Below are positions 1 to 12,040 of a DNA stretch of 64,000 nucleotides, one piece after another (the first letter of the stretch is position 1; each line of letters begins with the position of its first letter). The position numbers were made by a program, and so were the translations under genes. The stretch spans positions 489,622,711-489,686,710 of the forward strand of contig VDFB02270651.1 in the NCBI GenBank assembly GCA_007258455.2. Reading direction: 5' to 3'. The stretch is from Sequoia sempervirens. Taxonomy: Eukaryota > Streptophyta > Pinopsida > Cupressales > Cupressaceae. Below the pieces are notes generated by a model, which was given only the letters and a program-made list of their open reading frames with translations, did no database searches and was not told the DNA's origin.

Positions 1-3000
1 GTGTCTCATTTTAGGAAGATCATATAGTGAGCACAAAAAATCATTTGGCATATTTTTCACAAATATTTGCATTGATTAAGGATTAGAGAGGGGTGTGGTA
101 TAAGTCTCCTTAGCCCACAGCCTAAGAAAAGTGTAGTCTTGGCAAAGTCCTCATGTGGACCACCTTTTTTAGAGTCTCACATGACCTTGTCAATCACAAA
201 TCTGTGGCCCCCAAAAATTTGTTTATTTTGTCCATAGGGTCGAAGTGAGAGGAGAAGTCATGGTTTTCTTTAGAGAAAGATCGATGAAGCAAGAGGAGAG
301 GAGAGGTTGTGACATGTGTTGAGAAAATGTGTCTCAACCTTGCAATTACATAAGGTATTGTTGATACATAAGGTACCTATTCATCTGATGACGATAGGGG
401 GGCATGGACCATTCATCATTATGTCTCATATCTGACGGCCAATATTTTATTAGCTTGAATTTCCTATCTAAGGAAACCCTATTTTATGAGGGAATTGTAT
501 TATAGTTGTGTATTGTGATGTATTCTAAGAGTCTGATAGTGGTCGTGTTGTCTCTAAATCTTTGAGTGGTGATCTTCTCCTGTGAGAAGCTTAAACTGTA
601 CAAGTATATTGTAATCTTTGTAATTTTTGAATAATATATTGGGCGGATTTTGGAGTATAGGGTTTTTCTCATGAAAGGGTTTTCCCCACATAAATTGATG
701 TGTTATGGTATGCATGATATTTATGTCTATTTATGTTTAAATTTTTGTAACAGTTAAAGATCTGTACAAATTTTTTACATTATTCTCCTCTCAAGATTAG
801 TGTAGGAAGTTGTTCTACTACCTTAGCTTGCTTACAACATGAAGATCAAATGATTAGGAATTTGGTTGGATTGGTTTCCAACCTAGTGACATAAAAAAAT
901 TAGCACATAGGCAATGCATTGACTTTTGCGCACACAACCCCTGGTGTAGAAAAATACAGGTGGCCCTCTTGCCAATCCATCCAAATTTATTTGCAAGCCA
1001 TTTTAAGCTATGCATTCCATCAATTTAGGATGAAATTGATCAACTAGTGTTCATTGGTTGTTTGACTTGGTGAATGCCCTCTCCAATGGCTTCCATAAAT
1101 TTGTGACCTACTCATCCACACCTCCACTTCAATTGAATTAGTCAACAACCCTTGAATTTCCATGGCGACTTCAACAGGTAGTTACTTTTAGCGTTGATTA
1201 GGTTATTCTATTCGAAAAACCCAAGATTTTAGGCCTATAAAGGAACTTGTGGCCTCTATGCTCCCACATTTCTTTTTTTCTCAAACTACCTCAATAAGTT
1301 TTTCAAGGGAGTGGTTTTCAATTTATTTTCAAACTCTTGATGACTATTAGCATTTTATATAACAATTAGATTCTAACTATCACTAGTTAAGCCACTTTTT
1401 AACCATTAATAGTTTACTCACAATTATTAACATTGTTGAAAACCTCTAGTCATTATGGGAACTATTTAACCTTTTGGTTTATTAAAGATCTTGTAAAAGA
1501 GAGGTGGATTTTTGTTGTCGACCAATTTTTGTAAGGGGGTTTTAATTTTATGTTTAAATTGTTATTTTATTGAGGTTTGAAAGGAATACTTAATCAATGC
1601 CTTCTTAATCCATTTCATGACATAAAATTGTAAGAACTCAACAACAAATAAGTTTGTAAATGCACTCACATAAAGTGCCACAAAAACTAAATGTGTTCCT
1701 TAGGAAGGGAATTTGAGAATTTTGTACTTACACTAACTTATAAAGTGTAATGGGGGGTTGTGTAGAGCCTTGATTTGACATCATAGTTATGGATCAGTCA
1801 TTTGTTGTAGTAATCAAGATCCTAACATCATGTCCAAGTTTATGTGTGTTCATGTCATCTTCTGAAGGATAATATGCATTATTGATCCTAAAGCATCCAA
1901 GCATTTCAAGTATGCAAATCAATCAAGAAAATAAAGATCCAATTCCTTTGGAGAGATGTGTTTGACTTCAGTCCTTTAAGGGAAGCCATTAAAGGGTTGT
2001 GAGTTGTAGGAAATATTATTCACTCATCATTTCCTTCCTTTTTCATTATCTTTCTATCAAGGGTTAATTACCAAACTGGGGATAAAAAAATCCTCTGTGT
2101 ATGTGCAGATTATAGGTTGATGAAGAATTGAAGAGATGTTGAAGGAGCAATTTCACATTATTGCACAAGTTGTCATCATTGTTGGTCAAGTAATGAAAAC
2201 TAAGTTGCAGAATTTATTTTGGTCACTTTGACAGTTGGATGTGTGTAAAATAGGAACCAAGATCCAACATGAAAGGATTTTCAAAGGTTATTTTGAAATC
2301 CCTAACTAAGACCCATTCACCCATGGGTGAACCAAACCATTAGCAGACCTCAAAAAAAAAAAATTGCTGACAGGTACATGCCATCAAACCCTTCTTAGAT
2401 CTTGTTGTAAACTATCATTTCCATTTCTATACATTTTGAAATCTTTATTTTAAGTATTAGGTCTTGTTAATTTAGTGTGAGTGCTTCAAATCATTTTCAT
2501 TTATTTCCAAATCTTTCCTATTGTCCTAAGGATTGATATCTATGTCTGATTGACTCACCATTGAGGTTGAAATTCAATATCTACACCTTGTGATCTCTTT
2601 CCTAATGAAATTTATAGGCAAAGACACCTATTGAGATACCTAATTTTTGTACACACAAATAATTTTTTTTGGATCCCTTTCCCCACAATTTCATTTTTGT
2701 GAACCTGACATTCTTACATCATACTCTTTTGAATTATAGGTCCTTCAAACCCTAGATATATGTTTTGCATCATTTTTCTTTGCATTTCATCTAGGGTTAC
2801 ATATTGTATATTGTGTGTGTGTCGAATGTGGAGAGATTCAATGTCAACACAAACCTTAATGAAATGGTTTACATTCAAAGTTTGAAGCAAGTAAAACTAC
2901 TCTATTCGTAATATAATCAAATCTTTCAAATACGTATCATTGTCCTCTATTTCTAGGGATTTATTAAACCGTTTGGCTCTCCAATTTATATGGGCACAAT

Positions 3001-3315
3001 GGTTGTTAAAATGACTACCTAGAAAATGAGATTTGATGCTTAATATGCAAGCTAAGATGATTTTTATGTGCAAATGTGTGCTGAAAGGAATAGTGGTATG
3101 CTTCTAAATAAAACGAGATGATGGAATTGATGATGAATACAATGATAAAAAAAGGATGATGTTGATGATATATGAACAAGTGGAGATGAGTGAGATGATA
3201 TGAAACTATAGTGAACTATCCATGATTATGCATACGATCAAATGCAAACATAAAACAATCTAACCTAAAATGTAACTATGATGCAATGGGGATGATAAAA
3301 TGTAACTATGAAGCA
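1..3315. repeat. Noncoding repeat-derived block (copy 1)
   Basis: No supportable gene. The block is AT-rich and matches 33733-37703. Around 645-705 it has a string resembling the end of plant LTRs (GGAGTATAGGGTTTTTCTC then GGGTTTTCCCCACATAAAT), and near 1238 a plus-strand TATA-like CCTATAAAGG. These hint at an old plus-oriented LTR-element fragment, possibly Ty1/copia, but no paired LTR, PBS or coding domain was found. Confidence 0.45.
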
Positions 3316-3320
3316 ATTAA

Positions 3321-4719
3321 TGATCTGATTAGGATCTAGACTAATTGCATTTGAATGCTTAACATTTGCAAATCATGTAATCCAAATTACATAAACAAAA
3401 TTAACACATTAACATGTGAATTAAGCGGAAATACAATTCATGCATACATTATTGAAATTATGCATTAAAAACTGAAGGTGAAAAGAATGAAATTGAGACG
3501 GAAGAAGAGACAGAGAGAGTGCAAATGATCTGATAATGGAGTTCACCACAAATGTGACTACGTCTCGAGTCCGCTCCAATAGAGTGAGACTGAGCCGATT
3601 AATCTCCAAAAATAGAATTACAATTGCACCAAGAGCACTTCGGCAACATGACAATACTCTGAGTTACAAAAAGGCTCAAAATAATCTCCTTAGAAAAATA
3701 TCCCTATTCCTCTGATTCAAAACTTCACCACCTGGACTTGAAAATTCTGCTTAACTCCAAAGAGCATACCTTCCCCCTTTTATACACAAAATATTCCCAA
3801 ATTGGTGAAAAACCAATTGATTTGGGAATTTCAACTTAATCCCCCTTATCAAAACAAATCCCCTAAAAAAAAAATAAATTAAATGGTTTCTATGCCTTGT
3901 CACATATTACATTTGGCTTTTCCTATTTCCATAAGTTACAACTAATCCTTTTAAAAGGATTATTGTTTTACAACTTGGAGGGAATTTATTAAATTAAGGA
4001 GTATTTCGTTTCCAAATTTCCACAAAACCATCCAATGCCACTTGTATTTTAAAACCATACAATATACAATGTTGGTTTGAAATTCTCATTTAAAATAGGG
4101 GATGAGTTTGGTTACGGGCTATTTACATCCCTTTAAAATAGTGATCAATTTGTTTTCCCTTAAAAAAAGGTAGCCTAAAAAATACCATGATTTTTTTTTA
4201 AAAATAATGGTGATCCCATTTTATAGGGAAGGCCACGTTTTTTTCTTAAGCAAGTGATTTAATTATTAAAATGGAGGGCATGGCTGTTATTAATTTATTT
4301 ATTTTTTATATATATTTTTTAAATAAAGCCATGTCCAACAAATTGCCACCACGTGTAACTTCGGGAAGGCACCATGTGTCACCTCATGATTCATCCATGT
4401 CAGCATGATGATGTCATGCTGACGTCATCATTGTATGTTCAAGTCAACCTAGTCAACCACAAGCTTTGACTTTCCATATGTTGCACATAGAAGCTCCGAT
4501 TTTCACAAAACGAACACCGTTGGAAAGCTCTTGCCGAGCTCTTCGCATTGAGTTGACCAATTGTTGACTGGACTTTGACTGGCAATAACTTGGGCTCCAT
4601 AGCTCTGTTTGAATCCATTCAAGTTGCTCTGGAATTAGGACATCGAGGTCTTTTTGATGGTGCTAAGATTTGGAGTATTGGAGATTCTTCAATTTTTAGT
4701 GAAAATATCCCCCAGATCA
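3321..4719 (-). mobile_element. Solo LTR of the gag-PR element (target-site duplication ATTAA)
   Basis: A single 1399-bp LTR starting TGATCTGATTAGG and ending ...CAGATCA, flanked by ATTAA at 3316-3320 and 4720-4724. Copy 2 has the complete two-LTR element at the orthologous site with the same flanks. The left end resembles the copy-2 left LTR and the right end resembles the copy-2 right LTR, as expected after LTR-LTR recombination. It lacks two short internal stretches found in both copy-2 LTRs: about 35 bp between AATCCCCCTTA repeats, and about 70 bp around the GATATCAATTTTGACC stretch. The minus strand is assigned from the full element. Confidence 0.92.
3778..3784 (-). promoter_or_regulatory. 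TATA-box-like motif in the solo LTR
   Basis: On the minus strand this reads GTGTATAAAAGGGGG, a good plant TATA context in the expected orientation of the LTR. The same motif is kept in both full-element LTRs at 38167-38173 and 41856-41862. No transcription start can be proven from the sequence. Confidence 0.4.
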
Positions 4720-4724
4720 ATTAA

Positions 4725-5454
4725 GTAAATCTAAAATAAGAATGCAAAGTAACACATGATATGAAAAATAAGTATAAGACTCCATGAAATCTCCAAGCTC
4801 CTAAGATAAACCTACGTACTAACTTTACTCAAATTGTGGAAGATAAATGCAAAGGAAAGAGGGTGTATTTATAGGGTTTCTCAAGCATTTTGTGAGGTGG
4901 CACCTATCAATAATCTATATTATATTTCCCTTCAAGAGATAAATCGGTGAATGTGGGGATGTTAAAATGAAATGTTGGAATGAGGTGATGTTTTTATGAT
5001 TATGATGATGATCCAACATTGATTTAGTGAGATTTTGATGTTGGAGATGATTTATCTCTCGAAAGGTCATTGCAAGCACTTGCTTTGAATAGCATGTTGA
5101 TTAATTACCACTCCTTTTTGGTAAAAATGAGAGATAAATCCCACCATAATTCCCTCCATTTTACCCTTGAAAAGGTAAAAAGTGGTAAAATGGAATTCAT
5201 TTGCACATTTGGAGTTTGGAGAAGTTGAAGAGTGGACAGCTTAGAGGAAGATGGTGATCCCATACCATAAGCATCGTTTCGAGCGTCTTCGCCAACCTGA
5301 TCAGCTTGCTGCCTCTAGACCTATGGTACAATTTATGAGAAACCTCTTTGTCAGTCATTTTCTTTCCTTTTAGAAGCATTTTGAACATCATAGATAGATG
5401 TTGTAGCTTATTAGATGTCATTTATGCGATTTCAGGTGATGTTTTTGTCAGTTT
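4725..5454. other. Noncoding flank with a minus-strand TATA-like site
   Basis: No coding capacity. The stretch matches 42878-43605 in copy 2. On the minus strand CCTATAAATACACCC (TATA at 4866-4873) precedes a region that could be LTR-derived leader. It could belong to the left (3') LTR of the minus-oriented element that carries the gag at 12958-13325, but no matching right-hand LTR sequence was found, so this stays a guess. Confidence 0.3.
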
Positions 5455-5905
5455 TGAGTGTTTTTTAGCATGTTTAAGAGTTTTGGTGCCTTTGGGGTCC
5501 TAAATGGTGCCTCTTGGAAGCTTCAAAATCAACTTTTCATGTGTTTTAAGAGTTTTGGTGCCTTTGGGGTCCTAGATGGTGCATCTTGCAAGGTTGAAAA
5601 TGCTTGTTTTTGGGTATTTTTAGAGTTTTGGGGCCTTTGGGGTCCCAAATGGCACCTCTTTCAAGCTTGAAAATTCAATTCTTTGGCCTCCAACAATATT
5701 TTGGCACCTTTGGGATCCCAAGTGGCAACTCTTGTAAGGGTGAAATCAATGTTTTGATATTCCAAACACTATTTTGGTGCCTTTGGGGTACCAAATGGCA
5801 CCTCTTCTAAGCCTTGAAAACCTTGTTTTGAGTTGCAAACTCTATTTTGATGCCTTTGGGGTCCCAAATGGTGCCTCTTGTTGCCTTGGAAGTTTTTCAT
5901 CTTTG
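5455..5905. repeat. 73-bp tandem array, about 6 units (copy 1)
   Basis: The landmark GCCTTTGGGGTCCCAAATGG recurs at about 5488, 5560, 5633, 5706, 5779 and 5852, a spacing of 72-73 bp. Units diverge by point changes. Short open frames on both strands are products of the repeat. Copy 2 has the same array at 43606-44036. Confidence 0.9.
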
Positions 5906-6094
5906 TTGATTTGAGGTGGTTTAGCTTGTCATTTTACCCATTTTGTGGGGTGTGATTAAGGAAATCCCTCAGGGTGATGTTCGCAAGATGTCCTTGAAGC
6001 CTAGGAGTCATCGGCTTGTCATGTTTTGTATTGATTTTAGTTAGATTGTGGTACATTTGTAGTGTTTTATTAATGTTTTGTATGATGATTTGAT

Positions 6095-6490
6095 CTCATG
6101 ATGGGTGAGAATCAAATGATAGAACCAGTGTTGTATCAACCTCATGATAGGTGAGGAACAATGGGTTGATTGATAGAAGATCATCCTCATGATAGATGAG
6201 GAACGATGGTAGGATTGATAGCATATCACCTACATGATAGGCAAAGAATGATGGGTTGATTGATATCAGATTGTCCTCATGATAGGCGAGGAATCATGTG
6301 TTGATTGATAGTAGATTGTCCTCATGATAGGTGAGGAACGATAGTGTGAGTGAATTCAGATCATCCTCATGATAGGCAAGGAATGATGGGTTGATTGATA
6401 GCAAATCATCCTCATGATAGGTGAGGAATGATAGTTTGAATGATATCAAATCATCCTCATGATAGGCGAGGAATGATGGGTTGATTGATT
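6095..6490. repeat. 45-bp tandem array, about 9 units (copy 1)
   Basis: A unit of about 45 bp opens with CTCATGATAGGYGAGGAAYG and continues with a GGTTGATTGATAG segment; the first unit is degenerate. Because 45 is a multiple of 3, a 15-residue repeat frame appears on the minus strand, which does not by itself imply a protein. In copy 2 the orthologous array is split by the gypsy element 44336-50387. Confidence 0.92.
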
Positions 6491-6605
6491 GAGATGTTGA
6501 TTGTTCTGATTGATTTGATTTGAGTGACTACACATTAGCTTAATTGACTAATAATCTTGATTGAACATGACATTGATTGATTGATTTTTGTTCATGATTA
6601 GGGAG

Positions 6606-7850
6606 ATGGAGATGTACTCCAATCTTGGGAGTGATTTGGAGACTATCACATGGTGCCCATACTTGGATTATGAGCAGTGGCGAGAGGATCAGCTAGAGAT
6701 GCCATATATGTTGTTATCCTGCTATCTGATTGGGTAGTTCTAAACATGTTGTACTTCAGCGATACCTGTATCTGTGAGTATGTCGATAGTTTGGACGGGT
6801 TCAGGGGATGCCCCTGGGAGTTTCCCATTATGCATGGTGATGACAAGATGTTTTAGAGTGGGGCCCCTGTGTATCATATGAGGCAGCTTATATAGAGTAC
6901 TATACATTGACACTAGGTTTATGGGACTATGTTCTGTATATTACAGATGTCAGGATGACCGAGGATTATTCAGAGTTCTTCCACACACATCCCTTTCCTA
7001 GATTTACTCATCCAGAGGATCCAGTACCACCAGTTGATGGAGAGGGAAGAGATGATGAGGGTGGTGATGATGGTGGGGAGGGTGTTTGCAAAGGTGATTA
7101 TGGTAGTGTAGAGGGTGGTTATAGAGGTGATGGTGGTGTAGAGGGTGGTGGGGAGAGTGATGATGGTGCAGTGGGTGGTGGGGAGAGTGATGATAGTGTA
7201 GATGAGAGTCATCCATTTTATTTTTGTAGTTTTGAGGCACTATAGGAGTGTTACCATAGCTCAGGTGATGCTTCTGAGGATTTGGATTGGGATACCCTAT
7301 CATCAATAGTCATCACAGATAGTGGCTTTATAGGTAGATGTTCAGTCATTTCAGAGCAAGATAGTGCAGGCTTGAGCATAGATTGTGTCCCTTCAGGATG
7401 AGTTAGGGTAGTGTCGGGCATAGATTGATATTTTGACAACTGATAGAGTGACATATAGGTAGCAGATACAATAGTTGCAGGCATAGATGATCATACTTAC
7501 TTCAGAGGGGGATTCCTTTAGACACCGGACATAGTAGGTTGAGGCCATTTCCGAGAGGATACAATAGATGACACCATTTTCAGGTACAACTGATTTCTTC
7601 GGAGAGATCTGACACAATTCTTAGGAGTTGCAATTTTATAGAGGTAAATATCATGAGTTGTTTCCTTCCCCCTGAGCGACGAGAGAGTTTTGTACAGTCT
7701 TGTTCTTGAAGATCTCCTTCTTGGACTATTACCATGGGTGTCACACAACCATTTCCTAGAAATAAGAGAGATCCAGGTCCAGGATCGTCAGGTAGAGGAG
7801 GTACTAGTTCCATGAGAGCAGCAGCATCTGGTGGTTGGAGCTCAACATAG
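6606..7850 (+). pseudogene. Plant mobile domain (PMD) protein remnant, internally deleted (copy 1)
   Basis: Plus-strand relic of a PMD protein, a plant family found in host genes and in transposable elements. The recognisable central domain seen in copy 2 is missing: a 723-bp deletion joins GGGAGTGATT directly to TGGAGACTATCACATGG. What remains is the LDDLETITWCPYLDYEQW-like segment (about 6637-6690), an open frame at 6907-7245 containing FFHTHPFPRFTHPEDP followed by a Gly/Asp-rich tail, and then a Gln-rich coiled-coil-like frame (about 7340-7590) broken by TAG codons, for example at 7409, 7421, 7460, 7472 and 7484. A short frame at 7735-7850 (MGVTQPFPRNKRDPGP...) may be the original C-terminus. 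The chosen start is the ATG shared by both copies. Not functional. Confidence 0.68.
7020..7215 (+). repeat. GGT/GAT-rich low-complexity tract
   Basis: Imperfect repeats of GGTGGTGGGGAGAGTGATGATGG encode a Gly/Asp/Glu-rich linker in the plus frame. The antisense His/Pro/Thr-rich frames are shadows. The same tract is present at 51920-52105 in copy 2. Confidence 0.75.
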
Positions 7851-10703
7851 CACTTTGTGATGTTCCTTGGACATTGTGTATACACTTTTTGTGAGATTGA
7901 GGATGTGTTTCCCATGATACAGTGCCCTTTTGGATTTTGATGTATCTCATCCTACTTTTGGATATCCTTGTACACATGGACATTATGAAATTTTTGATGA
8001 TATACGATATGCTGTGGTGATTATGATCTAAATGTTGATATGCATTTGATTTCCCTATTATGATATGAATTTCCTAAATTTATTTAATTTCTATGTGATG
8101 ATAACATGATTAGGCAATGTGATGAATGCATTTATGATTATGCAATGTGATGTGATTTATTACGATTATGCAATGTGATGTGATGATTATGATTATGCAA
8201 TGTGATGTGATGATTATGATTATGCAATTTCATTGAATGTGCACGACTTCAAATGGTCAGGGCCTTAAACTTAAATGAGTGAGTCTGTCCAACTTCCAAA
8301 AGTAGTGGGAATACTACAGTAGATTGATCTTTTAGGCTTCATGACTTAGACATATTTCCCAAATTTCTTGGAAATCTAAAGAGACTCACTTATTTAAACA
8401 TAGTGGATGACATGATTTTGATTTTGGAAATGATATACAATGTATGTCCTTTATTATTTTCTTTTGTATTTTCTGATGCAAATATTATGACAGAATGTAT
8501 GAATTTAAATGAGATGAGAATGTTTTCTAAGATATGCAAATGATGATGCAACTGATCTGCAACTAAATGAGAATGATGTGTTTTTGGTTAATGTTTAGTG
8601 TACTCAATCCATTAATAATAGAGATGACACCATTGTGAAATTGTTTTAGCATTGAAAAACCCCATAAATACACATGCAATACTAAGATGAATGCAGTCCA
8701 ACTTAACTATGCAAATCTCATATTCAAAAGTTGTCATTTATATTAACCAATTTTTTGTGCTCTTTATCATCATTGGGCCTTTAAAATGTTGAAAGTGAGT
8801 ACACGTATCAATGGCATAGTTTAGACCAAGATGACTTGAGCACTACTTTCGTGATGTTTTAAAATTTCAAGTTAACACAAGCATCTAAGTATAATTAAAC
8901 CGAGATGACCTGAGCATTACTTGCAGAAACAAGCAAGAGTTAATCTTTTTCCTATGCCAATTCAGAATGTCATCGGTGATACTTTTTAGTGCACGTCTCC
9001 TGACAACTTGCATAGTAATAATGATAAACTCACAGACAATAGACAAATAAAAATCATACTCCTTCGTTTGCTCCTCTAGTTTGATACATCATCGAGGACT
9101 CGAGAGATATGATATCAAAAATCAAAGTAGAACAATTTGAACTTCCATGTTTAATGTGATAAACCCTTGATTCAGAAAGATTGAATCATCCATTTGAAGT
9201 TTGTGTTTGTAAGGTTGATCCGATGACTGTTTTCCTGTTGGTTCAAGCTCATAGTTTAGTTTCCCCTAGTGAGTGCAGGATTTTTCCTCTAGTCTAGGGT
9301 GAGACACGACCATGACGACCAAGAACAAACCTAAAGACCTATCCTAGGGGCCTTGGGGGCTGATCAATAGATTAGCCTTGCCTATGTTATACACACAGAG
9401 GCCACATAGTTTGATTGACGACATGACCAAGATTTACAAGATGAAAATATGAATAGAATGAACACCTAAAAGATTGACCTATATGTCTCAGGGGATAATC
9501 AAAGATCACCCTTGCCTATGTTCAAAGCTCAGAGACAATGTAGTTCAAACGAAGACTATGTTTTTGACATTTTGACATGTTTTGAATGTTTTTGGGATTT
9601 TGCTATGTTTTGATTTTTTTTGGGATTTTGACATGTTTTGAATGTTTTGGGATTTTGGATTTTTTGACCTTGAGAATGTGCAAGAATTTGATCCGATGTA
9701 GGACATTCCTGTAGTGTGATACGATAAGACAAACTAATTTTTAGAATGGGCCGAGTTATACTAGGGGATACCATGATACAAACACTGGATCAAGCCATGA
9801 TGTGAACATGGAAGCACAATGGATGAATGATGCAGATCAAGTCATGTAGCCGAAGATAGATGGATGAATGATATGATATGATCAATTGAAGGAAAAAGAT
9901 GCCCCACAATAGAGATAATGCAACCATGGATAAATGATAGAACAAAATGAAAGATTCACTACAAAACATGTAACACAAGCAACATATCTTTTGTCAAAAG
10001 ATGATAATTGTTAATTGATTAAGATGCCAAGAATGATTGATTCCATAAGGCATGGTGATGATAAGTACTTAGGATCATTGATTTCCTCTAAGTATGATAA
10101 TATTGATGATTGTTGATGATTGATTGACAAAAGGTATGGGGATTGGATAATTTTTTACAGCTAGGCTCAAATATGATTTGCATGATAAGATTCAAGGTTG
10201 CAAAGGGACATGATGACATGGATTTTGATAAGCTAGGAGATATGGAATGGAAGAAAGCAAGGATAATGATAATGAATGGGATGATCAAGATCAACTAGAT
10301 AAGATATAAACACAAGGACTAAGTACTTTACTCCCATTCCTCATCAAGACCAAGGACAATAAGAAAGGATGTATTTAGAAAGATAAGGTGAAGGATATGG
10401 TATGGAAGATATGGATAACATGTATATGATAAGATACATGATGTTCAAGAAGATCATTAACTTTTTCAAGATCAAAGGTGGAAAAGTAAGGAATGAGCAT
10501 AAAAGGGATAATGACCATGAATGATAAGATGGATGAAACTTGTCCCTAAGTGTAGAGCGCAAGAGGAATATGGAAGATAGGATATGGATGATAGGGAGAT
10601 GGAAGAAGGAATTAAGAATCAAGTTTCACAACCAAATATCTCTCGAATACATTCTCTAATAAACCATGGCAATGGGAAATTGGACTCCTAAATGTTGGCA
10701 AAT
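7851..10703. other. Long noncoding block (copy 1)
   Basis: No supportable gene over about 2.85 kb; it matches 52747-55597. It contains a short tandem array at 8098-8232 (about 27-bp units, GATTATGCAATGTGATGTGATG) and an imperfect array at 9556-9660 built on GACATGTTTTGAATGTTTTTGG. The rest is AT-rich with scattered small open frames that are not conserved as proteins between the copies. It probably belongs to the body of the minus-oriented non-autonomous element. Confidence 0.5.
8098..8232. repeat. About 27-bp tandem repeat GATTATGCAATGTGATGTGAT
   Basis: Four to five imperfect units of GATGATTATGATTATGCAATGTGATGT. The copy-2 equivalent is at 52993-53125 with different point changes. Confidence 0.75.
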
Positions 10704-11178
10704 TTAGGATATGATGGGATAATGGATAGGAGGTTGGAAGGTTTGTTGATGGATATATGGAAAGGATGGAAAGATCAACATTGGTACACACCTTGAAGGG
10801 TGATGAAGTGATGGAGGAAAAATGGATTTGGAAGGTGATAGGCTTTTATATGGAATATTGGAGGAAGCTTTTGGATTAGCAAATTTGAGTGTCAATTTAG
10901 ATTTCATTGCTTCTATGAGAATTTTTGGAATCCACATGATTTTTAATTTTGATATTTGATTTGTGGGCCATTTTTTCCTTTGAGATTTTTCTCTTTGATT
11001 TATAGACCTTTGTGGTATTGGAAATTTTTCTTTTTGCTTTGATGGGCCTTTTTGGCTTTTTTGATTTTTCCTTTGATTTTGGATCAAATTTTCTTTTTTT
11101 TTTGCATGCTCTTCGAGGAGACACGTTGATCCTTTGATACATGTGAATTTTGATATGGAAGATTTTGACATTTGGCAC
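10704..11178 (-). pseudogene. Lys-rich reading frame of unknown role (copy 1)
   Basis: A minus-strand frame of 155 codons beginning MSKSSISKFTCIKG, with a Lys/Gln/Ser-rich middle and a Pro/Ser-rich end. The copy-2 frame (55598-56065) is also 155 codons long, but its middle reads a different frame because of small compensating indels, so the equal length is not evidence of selection. It lies directly downstream of the G-patch-like ORF on the same strand and is probably its out-of-frame continuation. No known domain recognised. Confidence 0.3.
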
Positions 11179-12040
11179 CCAAATTTCTTTCGTGAGAAAT
11201 AGGAGAGATTGATGGAGATGAATGGTATGGAGGTATCATGGATGAGTTGTTGGTGGTAGAATTTTGAAAGGGCATCAAGGATGTGTGCCTTTATTGTTCT
11301 TGAGGAATAGGATATGGACCTAGGACAAAGGGAAGGTTTGATGAACTAGGATGAAGACCTACGATAGATGGAAGGTTTGGTGGATTAGGATGAGGACCTA
11401 AGATAGATGGTAGGTTTGATGGACTAGGAAACTTAGGTGTATAACCAAGGCCATGGTAATATGGGTTTTCTTGAGAAAAAAGGGGTTCTAAGATACCTTG
11501 TTCATGAAGGCCTAATCCTTTGCCTTTGTAGTTCATACATTGAAACATTCATTTACCATTGGGATATGTGTTGTTTGTGAAACAAGATGTGAGTCCATTT
11601 TGATGAGGATTTTATATGGATGAAAGGATAGGTTCTGGAAGTAAACCAGAGTGGATGAAGGTGGAGGATCCCAATTTGTAGGTGTGGGGTTCATGGATAG
11701 CTTGCATAGGTGTGATAGGATCTTTCCATTGGGATGATGGGGTATTTTTATCTTGACTTGGAAGAGGATCATGAGGTGTGGGAGATGGAGTAACTTGCTC
11801 TTCATTAGGTACAAAATCATCTTGTAGTGGTGTGAAAGGCATATCTTGATCTTGAGAAGGATGAACATCCTCATGGAATGAAGTGATATTCTCAGATGGA
11901 AGCATATCTTGATCTTGATTAGGAAGGGAATCATGAGATTTTATAGAAAGCATATCTTGATCATCGATAGATAGGACATCACTAGATAGGATGGAAGAAT
12001 TATCATGCTCTTGGGATGCAATGGAATCTTGAGTTGGCAT
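11084..12040 (-). pseudogene. G-patch-like, QDQDM-repeat ORF relic (copy 1)
   Basis: One minus-strand frame of about 319 codons. Order: MPTQDSIASQ start; an acidic region of roughly 110 residues with recurring QDQDM/SQDKN motifs; a G-patch-like segment near residues 170-195 (KGKGLGLHEQGILEP ... GLGY); then Pro-rich tandem units of about 15 residues (NLPSILGPHPNPP, NLPSIVGLHPSSS, NLPFVLGPYPIPQ). The frame is broken here by a TAA after PILSSI, a TGA at 11549-11551 and a TAA at 11291-11293. Copy 2 has sense codons at all three (TCA, CGA, CAA), so the ancestral frame was longer. G-patch motifs are known next to protease in some retroelements, which suggests gag-pol origin, but no catalytic motif is visible. 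Confidence 0.5.

Noticed and set aside
6095..6490. CRISPR-like array of regularly spaced repeats
   Set aside because: Units are contiguous 45-bp tandem copies without unique spacers, in a plant nuclear context with no cas genes.
7004..7306. His/Pro-rich protein on the minus strand
   Set aside because: Antisense shadow of the Gly/Asp-rich tract of the PMD relic; the same applies to 51900-52199.
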